Assembly (NCBI GenBank): GCA_012032065.1
Contig: JAAURV010000051.1
Coordinates: forward strand, 1-12,967
Length of the DNA: 12,967 nt
Source of the DNA: Hyphomicrobiales bacterium
GTDB taxonomy: Bacteria; Pseudomonadota; Alphaproteobacteria; Rhizobiales; Aestuariivirgaceae
Direction: 5' to 3'
Below, in pieces: positions 6,394-12,967 of the stretch (position 1 is its first letter; each line of letters starts with the position of its first letter). The notes beneath the pieces are model-generated. The model did no database searches. It saw only the letters and a list, made by a program, of their open reading frames with translations, and had not been told where the DNA came from. The translations under genes were made by a program, and so were the position numbers.

Positions 6394-7164
6394 TCAGGGC
6401 CTCAGCACATCCATCTGGATCGGGCCTTCGGCGCGGCCATGAATGAACTGGTCGACATAGGCATTGCCGGATCTGTTCACCTGGTTCGCCTCGCCCTGCC
6501 AGATGATTTCGCCGCGATGGATCATCGCGATATCGTCGGCGATTTTCCGCGCCGACGCCATGTCATGGGTGATCGAGATGGTCGTGGCGCCCAGCCGTTT
6601 CACGCAATCGACGATCAGATTGTTGATCACATCGGCCATGATCGGATCGAGCCCGGTTGTCGGCTCGTCGAAGAAGATGATCTCGGGGTCCGCCGCAATG
6701 GCCCGCGCCAGCGCCACGCGCTTCTGCATGCCGCCCGAAAGTTCCGCCGGATAGAGCGCGCCAACATCGGATGTGAGCCCCACTTGCGCCAGCTTGTCGA
6801 TGGCCACATCCCTGGCGGCGCTCCGGGCAACGCCGCGCCCATGGGTGAGGCCGAAGGCAACATTCTCCCAGACACTCAACGAGTCGAACAGCGCCGAGCC
6901 TTGAAACAACATGCCGAAGCGAAGCAGCAATTGATCGCGCTCCGTTCCACGTAGTCCAACGACACTTTCGCCGCCGACATTGATCTCGCCGGAGTCGGGC
7001 CGGATGATGCCGAGAATGCATTTGAGCATCACCGATTTGCCCGTGCCCGAGCCGCCGATCACCACCAGCGAGCGGCCCTTGTTGACCGCAATGCTCAGTC
7101 CGCGGAGCACCTGCTTCGGCCCGAAACTCTTGCGCACGTCCTTGAGTTCGATGTGGGGCGTCAA
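6394..7164 (-). CDS. mlaF: Mla-type phospholipid ABC transporter ATPase (MlaF)
   Basis: This 256-residue cytoplasmic ATPase has all core motifs: Walker A GGSGTGKS (37-44), Q-loop Gln88, signature LSGGMQKR (142-149), Walker B with catalytic Glu (IIFFDEP, 162-168) and H-loop His200. The sequence LFQGSALFDSLSVWENVAF is the MlaF/Ttg2A-specific stretch after the Q-loop. It should power glycerophospholipid movement between inner and outer membrane together with MlaE. The start is TTG at 7164: only one base separates it from the mlaE stop, GGGGA lies upstream, and the next residues MTPHIELKDV match the family start. The binding subunit gene mlaD, often next to mlaEF, does not follow here. Confidence 0.9.
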   Translation of the reverse strand: MTPHIELKDVRKSFGPKQVLRGLSIAVNKGRSLVVIGGSGTGKSVMLKCILGIIRPDSGEINVGGESVVGLRGTERDQLLLRFGMLFQGSALFDSLSVWENVAFGLTHGRGVARSAARDVAIDKLAQVGLTSDVGALYPAELSGGMQKRVALARAIAADPEIIFFDEPTTGLDPIMADVINNLIVDCVKRLGATTISITHDMASARKIADDIAMIHRGEIIWQGEANQVNRSGNAYVDQFIHGRAEGPIQMDVLRP

Positions 7165-7165
7165 A

Positions 7166-7969
7166 TCAGTCCCCGAACAGCAGCGATGTCAGGGCGAAGT
7201 TCGCCGCGAGAATGAGAATGGCGGACGAAACCACGGCATTGGTCGTGGCCCGGCCAACCCCTTGCGCGCCGCCCCTCGAGTTGAAGCCGTGATAGCAGCC
7301 CATCACCGCAATGATGAAGCCGAACACGGCGGCTTTGATGAGGCCCGAGGTGAAATCGTCGAGCTTGAGGAAATCCGCGGTGTTCTTGAGATAAGCATAT
7401 TCGTTGAAGCCCAACGAGCGCGTGCCGACGATGTATCCGCCCATGATGCCGATGGTGTCGCCGATGGCCACGAGGATCGGCATCGTGATGACCGCCGCGA
7501 TGAGCCGCGGCGCCGCAAGATACTTGAATGGATTGGTGGCGAGCGTCACCAGCGCATCGATCTGCTCCGTCACTTTCATGGTTCCGAGTTCGGCTGCGAT
7601 TGCAGCGCCGACGCGGCCCGCCACCATAAGGCCCGCGAGCACCGGACCTAGCTCGCGCGTAATCCCCAGGGCAACAATCGAAGCTACAAGACTCTCCGCA
7701 TTGAAGCGCGAAGAACCGAGATAAATCTGCAACGCCAGCGCGCCGCCGGTGAAGAAGGCCGTGAGGCCGACGACGGGCAGCGAGTTGTAGCCGATCTTCA
7801 GCATCTGGTCCGCGATCTGGCGCGGATAGAAGGTGGGCGTCAGCCCCTGCGCCAGCATGTCCTTCAGAAACAGCGTCACCAGCCCGATTTCGCGCAACAA
7901 GTTGAGGATGGCGCGGCCGAGATGCGCCGCGATGTTCCAGGACGCGGCGGCGTCCGGTTTCTGCAACAT
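7166..7969 (-). CDS. mlaE: Mla-type phospholipid ABC transporter permease (MlaE)
   Basis: With the ATG at 7969 the product has 267 residues, close to the usual 260. The frame stays open further upstream, but that extension lies inside alr and reads as unrelated sequence. Marks of the MlaE family are YPRQIADQMLKIGYNSLPVV near the N-terminus, GALALQ, ITRELGPVLAGLMVAGRVGA, AAELGTMKVTEQIDAL (the ATPase-contacting EQIDAL motif) and the hydrophobic C-terminal SSAILILAANFALTSLLFGD. Several membrane segments are evident. The ATG is preceded by AGGAG with almost no spacing, so a start at the adjacent TTG (7966) or coupling from alr, which stops 8 bp upstream, is possible. It forms the membrane channel for the next gene's ATPase. 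Confidence 0.9.
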   Translation of the reverse strand: MLQKPDAAASWNIAAHLGRAILNLLREIGLVTLFLKDMLAQGLTPTFYPRQIADQMLKIGYNSLPVVGLTAFFTGGALALQIYLGSSRFNAESLVASIVALGITRELGPVLAGLMVAGRVGAAIAAELGTMKVTEQIDALVTLATNPFKYLAAPRLIAAVITMPILVAIGDTIGIMGGYIVGTRSLGFNEYAYLKNTADFLKLDDFTSGLIKAAVFGFIIAVMGCYHGFNSRGGAQGVGRATTNAVVSSAILILAANFALTSLLFGD

Positions 7970-7977
7970 CTCCTGGC

Positions 7978-9121
7978 TCAAGCCCTGGCCCTCTGCGATT
8001 CGGTTCCGGAATATAACCGCGCATAGCGGCTGCCCAAACGGGTAAGCAGTTCGTAGGAAATCGTCCCGGCCCATGCCGCCGTCTCGTCGATGCCCACGTG
8101 GTTGCCGAAAATTTCCGCGCGCGAGCCCTTGCTGCATTTCGCCTCGGGCACGCCGGTGACATCGACCGCCATCATGTCCATCGAGATGCGCCCAATCACC
8201 GGGCAGCGCCGGTCCGCCAGCCACACATGCGCCGGGCCGGAAGGTTCCCGGGAACTCAGCGCACGCGGCACGCCATCCTTGTAGCCTGCCCCAAGGACAG
8301 CGACGCGCGATGGCCGCCCTGCCGTCCAGGTCGCGCCGTAACCCACTGTTTCTCCCGCCGCGACATCGCGCACCTGCAACACCGTGCCTTCGAGATGAGC
8401 GACTGCCTGCATGGGATTGGCCGAACCGGGCAGGGGGTTCCCGCCATAGAGCGCAATGCCCGGCCTCAGGAGATCGTGGGTGTAGCCTTTCCCGAGATAG
8501 ATTCCGGAAGAATTCGCAAGACTCGCCGGCACGCCTGGAAGGCGCGACCGAACATGCGCGAACGCATCCCTTTGCTTCGCGTTCAGCGGGTGCGGCGGGT
8601 CGTCGGCGCAGGCCAAGTGACTCATGAGGAGAGAAGGGGCGAGCCCGTCCATGGTGAAGCTGTCGTCGAGCAGCGCCTCGTACTCCGCCGGCGAAAACCC
8701 GAGACGGTTAATGCCGGTGTCGACGTGAATGGCGCAGGGCAGCTTCCGCCCGTAAACCCGCCCGAACGCCGCCCATTCGCGGGCCTCGGAAATGCCGATC
8801 AGCGCCGGCCGCAAGTCGAGCCGCGCATAGAATTCCGCCTGGCCGGGAAACAGCCCATCGAGAACATAGATTGTGGAAGCCGGGGCAAGCGCCCTCAGTT
8901 CCTCGCCCTCCTTGGGCCGGGCCACGAAGAAGGTGCGGCAACCTGCTTCCCACAACGCCTTGGCCACCGCTTCGATGCCGAGGCCATAGGCATTGCCCTT
9001 GACCGCTGCCCCGCACTCCGCCTCGGCGCCGTGAAGCCAGCGTCCGCCAGTTGACCTGGATGGCCGAAAGATCGATGGTCAGGACCGCACCCGCCAGATC
9101 GGCGCTTGGGAAATCGCTCAT
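7978..9121 (-). CDS. alr: Alanine racemase, with one frameshift near the N-terminus
   Basis: The enzyme is PLP-dependent and interconverts L- and D-alanine for peptidoglycan. The first 29 or so residues (MSDFPSADLAGAVLTIDLSA, then IQVNWRTLA) are in one frame from ATG 9121. The rest, from about 9030, is shifted by one base: AAVKGNAYGLG carries the PLP lysine, followed by KALWEAGCRTFFVARP, HVDTGINRLGF, LGAGYKDGVPRALS (the GY-DG catalytic tyrosine region), GRISMDMMAVDVT and the end ISYELLTRLGSRYARLY. The total span of 1144 bp is one base more than a whole number of codons, consistent with a one-base insertion near 9025-9036 in a GC-rich stretch. I typed it CDS because everything else is intact and the gene is normally essential. 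The stop lies 8 bp before mlaE. Confidence 0.88.
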
Positions 9122-9285
9122 GGCCCAATCGCATATGCGGCATTGGCTGTTAGGGCAAGCTGGGGCAGGTTAATGATCTGATCACAGAATTGCCATATCT
9201 CGGAACCAGTGACGGAGCGCGGGGAAAACGGCTGGAACCTCTTGTGCAAGCCCCAGGGCAACTGATCCGGAATGAAACAGGTCGC

Positions 9286-10638
9286 ATGATCCAATTCGCG
9301 GTTGTCGTGTTGGCGGCGGGGATGGGCACCCGCATGAGATCGGCCGTGCCGAAAGTTCTCCACAAGGCGGCGGGGCGGAGCCTGCTCGGCCACGTCTTGA
9401 CCGCGATCAAGCCGCTCGAACCCGCCCGCACGGTCATCGTCGCGGGCCCGAACATGCCGGAAGTCGAAGCCGAAGCGCGCCGCTTCGTGCCGGATTGCAG
9501 GATCGCCCTTCAGGAGCAGCGAAACGGCACCGGCCACGCCGTATCGATGGCCAAGCATCATCTTTCGAATTTTTCCGGCACCGTCATCGTCGTCTACGCC
9601 GATGTGCCGCTGATCAATAGCGAAACGCTTCGCGGGCTTGCCTCGAAGCTGGGCCGGGGCACGCCAATGGCCGTCCTTGGTTTTGAAGCCGCCGACCCTC
9701 AAGGCTACGGCCGGCTGATCCCGGCAGCGAAAAGCCATATCAAGGCGATCCGGGAGGAGCTTGATGCTTCGCCCAAGGAACGCAAGATAATGCTCTGTAA
9801 CTCTGGCGTAATTGCCATTGACTCAAAGACCCTCTGGCAAACGCTTCCCAGGATCAGGCCGAACAACGCAAAGGGCGAAATCTACCTGACCGATCTGGTC
9901 GAGTTGGTCGTCAAAGCCAAGGGCAAGGTCGGCGTGGCGGCCTGCGGCGAAATCGAAGTCATGGGCGTTAACGACCGCACCCAATTGGCCCACGTGTCGG
10001 GTGCCCTTCAAAACCGATATCGCACCCGCGCCATGCTTGGCGGCGCCACGCTCGTCGATCCGTCCACGGTTTACTTTTCGGCGGACACTCAAATCGGTCA
10101 GGACGTAATCGTCGAACCGAACGTGGTTTTCGGCCCGGGCGTGAAGGTGGGCGACGGCGCGGAGATTCTCGCCAACTGCCATATCGAGGGCGCTACCATT
10201 GGGGAAGGCGCGCGCATCGGCCCTTTCGCCAGGCTCCGGCCCGGCGCTGATATCGGCTCCAACGCCCATGTCGGCAACTATGTAGAGATCAAGAACGCAG
10301 CACTGGGAGCAGGGGCCAAGGCCAATCACCTGACCTATATCGGCGATGCCACGGTAGGCGCCAAAAGCAACATCGGGGCCGGCACCATCACCTGCAACTA
10401 CGATGGTTACGCCAAGCACAAGACCGAAATCGGCAGCGGGGTTTTCGTTGGTTCGAATACGGCCCTTGTGGCGCCGGTCAGGATCGGCGATGGCGTGAAC
10501 ATTGCAGCAGGCAGCGTGGTGACAAAAGACGTGCCCGCCGATGCGCTCGCGATCGGCCGGGCGGAGTTGAGCGTGCGTGAAGGCTGGGCCAAGCGCTACC
10601 GCGAGATCATGCAGGCGCGGAAGAGCGCGAAGAGATAA
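9286..10638 (+). CDS. glmU: Bifunctional GlmU: glucosamine-1-phosphate acetyltransferase / N-acetylglucosamine-1-phosphate uridyltransferase
   Basis: This 450-residue cytoplasmic enzyme makes UDP-GlcNAc from GlcN-1-P, acetyl-CoA and UTP. I chose ATG 9286 because MIQFAVVVLAAGMGTRM is the family N-terminus; the frame is open to 9190 but that extension is not conserved in style. The uridyltransferase half has LAAGMGTRM (residues 9-17), PKVLH with Lys23, YADVPLI and GEIYLTDLVE. The second half is a left-handed beta-helix of hexapeptide repeats, with the acetyltransferase His348 in ANHLTYIGD and GAGTITCNYDGY. Methionine replaces the lysine often found in the GxGTRM loop, as tolerated in relatives. 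It is followed after 16 bp by glmS in the same pathway and diverges from alr over a 164-bp gap. Confidence 0.95.
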   Translation: MIQFAVVVLAAGMGTRMRSAVPKVLHKAAGRSLLGHVLTAIKPLEPARTVIVAGPNMPEVEAEARRFVPDCRIALQEQRNGTGHAVSMAKHHLSNFSGTVIVVYADVPLINSETLRGLASKLGRGTPMAVLGFEAADPQGYGRLIPAAKSHIKAIREELDASPKERKIMLCNSGVIAIDSKTLWQTLPRIRPNNAKGEIYLTDLVELVVKAKGKVGVAACGEIEVMGVNDRTQLAHVSGALQNRYRTRAMLGGATLVDPSTVYFSADTQIGQDVIVEPNVVFGPGVKVGDGAEILANCHIEGATIGEGARIGPFARLRPGADIGSNAHVGNYVEIKNAALGAGAKANHLTYIGDATVGAKSNIGAGTITCNYDGYAKHKTEIGSGVFVGSNTALVAPVRIGDGVNIAAGSVVTKDVPADALAIGRAELSVREGWAKRYREIMQARKSAKR

Positions 10639-10654
10639 TCGAAGGAGAAGACCC

Positions 10655-12385
10655 ATGTGCGGCATCGTTGGCATTCTCGGCAAGGAGCCGGTGGCGGAAG
10701 GAATTGTCGAAGCGCTGAAGCGGCTGGAGTACCGGGGCTATGACTCGGCGGGCGTTGCCACCATCGAGAGTGGCCGAATCGAGCGCCGCCGCGCGCCCGG
10801 CAAACTCCGCAATCTCGAAGCCAAGCTCCGCGAAGAGCCGCTCGCCGGCCTGACCGGCATTGGCCACACGCGCTGGGCCACTCATGGCGCCGCCAACGAA
10901 ACCAATGCGCATCCTCACGCCGCGGGCGATGTGGTGATCGTTCACAACGGCATCATCGAAAACTTCCGCGAACTGAAGGACGAACTCGCGGCGGAAGGAA
11001 CCAAGTTCGATACGCAAACCGACACCGAAGTCGTTGCCCACCTCATCGACCGCGAGCGCCGCAACGGCAAAGCCCCGCGCGATGCCGTGCGCGACGTGCT
11101 GAAGCGGCTCGATGGCGCCTTTGCTCTGGCGATCCTGTTCAAGAGCGAAGACAATCTCCTGATCGGCGCGCGCAAAGGCAGTCCGCTTGCCATCGGTCAT
11201 GGCAATGGCGAAATGTTTCTGGGCTCCGATGCCATCGCACTCGCCCCCTTCACCAACCGCGTCACCTATCTCGAAGAAGGCGACTGGACGGTGCTCACGC
11301 GTACTTCGTGCGAAATCTACGACGCGAAGAACCGCAAGGCCGAGCGGCCGATGAATTTCTCGCAAGCCTCCTCCATGATGGTGGACAAGGGCAATCACCG
11401 CCACTTCATGGCCAAGGAAATCGAGGAACAGCCGGAAGTCGTCGGCCACACGCTCGCCGAATACATCGACTTCTCCGAGCGCGCGGTCCGCGTGCCCGAA
11501 GGCCTCGACTTCGATTTCAAGTCGCTGACACGGCTTACCATCACAGCCTGCGGCACCGCGTCCTACGCGGGCCTCGCCTCGAAATACTGGTTCGAAAAGA
11601 TCGCCAGGCTTCCGGCCGAGGTCGATATCGCCTCGGAGTTCCGCTATCGCGAAGCGCCGCTGCCAAAGGATGGCCTGGCTATCGTGATTTCCCAGTCGGG
11701 CGAAACCGCCGACACGCTCGCCGCGTTGCGCTACTGTAAATCGCAAGGCCAGCAGACCATCGCCATCGTCAACGTGCCGGAGTCGACCATTGCCCGCGAA
11801 GCCGGCCTCGCGCTCCGCACCTTCGCCGGCCCCGAGATCGGCGTCGCCTCCACGAAAGCGTTCACCTGCCAACTCTCGGCACTCGCCTGCCTTGCCATCC
11901 TCGCCGCCAAGCTGCGCGGCACCATCACGCGCGAACAGGAAAAGCAGCTTGTCGGCGCGTTGATCGAAGCGCCGCGCCACATGGCGGAAATTCTGAAGGA
12001 GGAGAAACACATCTCCGAAGTGGCGCGCGAGATCGCGCGCGCACGCGATGTGCTCTATCTCGGCCGCGGCATCAACTTCCCGATCGCGCTCGAAGGCGCG
12101 CTGAAGCTCAAGGAAATCTCCTATATTCACGCCGAAGGTTATGCGGCGGGCGAACTGAAGCATGGACCGATCGCGCTGGTGGACGAAAACGTCCCCGTCA
12201 TCGTCATCGCGCCGCGCGACGAGCTTTACGAAAAGACCATCTCGAACATGGAAGAGGTGGCGGCGCGCGGCGGAAAAATTGTCCGCATCGTACGGAAAGC
12301 TGACAATCACCGGAACTGCCGCGCCCGATCCGTTTTTGGAAGAAACCAGAAGAAACGTGCGCGATTATTTGGAAGAGTTGCCTGA
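10655..12385 (+). CDS. glmS: Glutamine-fructose-6-phosphate aminotransferase (GlmS), C-terminus lost
   Basis: The enzyme makes glucosamine-6-phosphate from fructose-6-phosphate and glutamine, the first committed step of UDP-GlcNAc synthesis. I chose ATG 10655: the ribosome-binding site GAAGGAG precedes it and MCGIVGILGK puts the nucleophile Cys at position 2. Glutaminase motifs are RLEYRGYDSAG, GHTRWATHG and HNGIIENF. Two SIS domains follow, with ITACGTASYAG, ISQSGETADT, STKAFTCQLSAL, GRGINFPIALEGALKLKEIS and AEGYAAGELKHGPIAL. Homology stops after EEVAARGGKIV (about 12283); the last 30 or so codons to TAG-like end at 12385 are unrelated. About 50-60 family residues, including the tail NLAKSVTVE with the catalytic lysine, are missing. 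As written the enzyme would be inactive; a chimeric join is the likeliest reason. Confidence 0.92.
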   Translation: MCGIVGILGKEPVAEGIVEALKRLEYRGYDSAGVATIESGRIERRRAPGKLRNLEAKLREEPLAGLTGIGHTRWATHGAANETNAHPHAAGDVVIVHNGIIENFRELKDELAAEGTKFDTQTDTEVVAHLIDRERRNGKAPRDAVRDVLKRLDGAFALAILFKSEDNLLIGARKGSPLAIGHGNGEMFLGSDAIALAPFTNRVTYLEEGDWTVLTRTSCEIYDAKNRKAERPMNFSQASSMMVDKGNHRHFMAKEIEEQPEVVGHTLAEYIDFSERAVRVPEGLDFDFKSLTRLTITACGTASYAGLASKYWFEKIARLPAEVDIASEFRYREAPLPKDGLAIVISQSGETADTLAALRYCKSQGQQTIAIVNVPESTIAREAGLALRTFAGPEIGVASTKAFTCQLSALACLAILAAKLRGTITREQEKQLVGALIEAPRHMAEILKEEKHISEVAREIARARDVLYLGRGINFPIALEGALKLKEISYIHAEGYAAGELKHGPIALVDENVPVIVIAPRDELYEKTISNMEEVAARGGKIVRIVRKADNHRNCRARSVFGRNQKKRARLFGRVA

Positions 12386-12967
12386 TTTGCGAAGATCGAC
12401 CAGCTGCTTTTTGGTGACCGCCACTGCGTCATCGAAACGCTTGCGCTCGGCAGCGACGTCGTCTTCCACCGGCGCATCGCTCTCCGGCATGGGCTCGGCT
12501 GGGTCGTCGCTCTCCACCACCGCACGAACGCCTGCTTCGTATGCCTCGAAGGTGACATCCCGCAGATAGACCAGCCTCGCCCGCTCGCCCGAGGCGTCGA
12601 CGATCGCCTCAAAGACCATCGCGCTCGCTGGCTCTTCTTGTGCGGGTTCGAGCCCGCTGCCGAGCTCGGCACGCTCACGCTCGACTCGGAACCGCAACCC
12701 GACCTGCATCGAACGGACTGTGAGCCGGTCCACAATGTCCGCATACTGCGAAAGCGGCACGAGCCCCTCGCGCACGGGCCAGCTCAGCCCCGAGCGGTCC
12801 GCCTCGGAGAGCGTGCTCCTCCGATCGACAAGCCGATTGCGCGATCCGTCACATCCATCCGGGATCGCGCGAGCACCGTCGCTCGGTGCACGATTCAGAT
12901 CGATCAGCCCCCGCCGAGACTTTCGCCTCGCCCACCTGTGCCCAGTCGAGGAGCAGGTCCCAGTCCT
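12365..12967 (-). CDS. Unidentified acidic protein, C-terminal part (5' end outside window, probable frameshift)
   Basis: A minus-strand frame is open from the window edge to TAA at 12365-12367. The stretch from about 12905 down reads as convincing coding sequence: LIDLNRAPSDGARAIPDG, RRSTLSEADRSGLSWPVREG, LVPLSQYADIVDRL, FEAIVDASGERARLVYLRD, then an acidic, proline-rich part (ESDDPAEPMPESDAPVEDD) and a charged end. Upstream of 12912 a different frame looks coding (DWDLLLDWAQVGEAKVSAG); removing one base from the C5/G5 run at 12908-12912 joins the two. A GTG at 12775 could be a start, but the reading continues well above it. I do not recognise the family. Its position directly after the break in glmS suggests that it comes from different DNA. 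Confidence 0.5.
   Translation of the reverse strand, partial: RTGTCSSTGHRWARRKSRRGLIDLNRAPSDGARAIPDGCDGSRNRLVDRRSTLSEADRSGLSWPVREGLVPLSQYADIVDRLTVRSMQVGLRFRVERERAELGSGLEPAQEEPASAMVFEAIVDASGERARLVYLRDVTFEAYEAGVRAVVESDDPAEPMPESDAPVEDDVAAERKRFDDAVAVTKKQLVDLRKSGNSSK

Noticed and set aside
6371..6398. Hairpin CCTGA...TCAGG overlapping the stops of the small ORF and mlaF as a bidirectional terminator
   Set aside because: The stem is interrupted (5 bp, 4-nt bulge, 4 bp) and neither strand has a T run after it, so terminator function is not supported.
8098..9054. 318-residue plus-strand ORF opposite alr
   Set aside because: Arg/Pro/His-rich shadow of alr with no recognisable motif and no ribosome-binding site that stands out.
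10607..12310. 567-residue ORF antisense to glmS
   Set aside because: Same GC3 artefact: low-complexity R/G/D/H-rich translation opposite a clearly conserved gene.
12284..12385. Tn7-type insertion at the glmS 3' end
   Set aside because: Tn7 elements insert just downstream of the intact glmS stop. Here the break is inside the coding region, and no Tn7 end repeats or tns genes are seen.
12642..12657. tRNA T-arm-like GCGGG-TTCGAG-CCCGC
   Set aside because: The loop has 6 nt rather than 7, no acceptor, D or anticodon arms can be found around it, and it lies within a coding frame on the other strand.
1..12967. CRISPR array, integrase, toxin-antitoxin or defence system
   Set aside because: No regularly spaced direct repeats and no such protein families were found; most of the window is transport and envelope metabolism.

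Overview
The window reads as chromosomal DNA from a GC-rich alphaproteobacterium, most likely of the order Hyphomicrobiales (Rhizobiales). This is inferred from protein style (rhizobial-type polyamine-family binding protein, small heat-shock protein, GlmU, GlmS, Alr) and from strong GC bias at third codon positions, which produces long meaningless antisense ORFs. I could not search any database, so the placement is an inference.

Layout. Positions 1-3161 (+) are the 3' part of a PotABCD-type polyamine-family ABC importer operon: the end of the ATPase gene, two overlapping or closely spaced permease genes and a periplasmic binding protein. Positions 3162-3500 are a structured intergenic region with several hairpins, a good intrinsic terminator and a possible small RNA. 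At its 3' end is an RNA fold that would hide the ribosome-binding site of the following Hsp20 gene (3501-3983, +). Positions 4044-4200 hold a very small ORF of 23 codons. Its ribosome-binding site matches the 3' end of 16S rRNA over 14 nt, and an intrinsic terminator closes the unit. On the minus strand, 4344-6008 is an amidohydrolase of the YtcJ type, broken by two compensating frameshifts. A small plus-strand ORF (6187-6375) converges on a minus-strand cluster alr-mlaE-mlaF (9121 to 6394). This cluster pairs D-alanine synthesis for peptidoglycan with the membrane core of a Mla-type lipid transporter. The divergent plus-strand pair glmU-glmS (9286-12385) makes UDP-GlcNAc for peptidoglycan and LPS, so 6394-12290 is largely an envelope-precursor neighbourhood.

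Two matters affect interpretation. First, single-base frame breaks occur in the amidohydrolase (two), alr (one), probably hsp20 (a compensating pair) and the terminal minus-strand ORF (at a C5/G5 run). Most lie in GC repeats or homopolymers, so indel errors in the sequence are at least as likely as real pseudogenes. Second, glmS loses homology near 12284-12300, before its essential C-terminus, and runs into an unrelated minus-strand coding region. This looks like a chimeric join or a recent rearrangement.

I saw no CRISPR array, tRNA, rRNA, transposase or phage integrase. The observations most worth a second look are the 23-codon ORF with the extreme Shine-Dalgarno match, the candidate RNA thermometer of hsp20, and the possible small RNA upstream of it.
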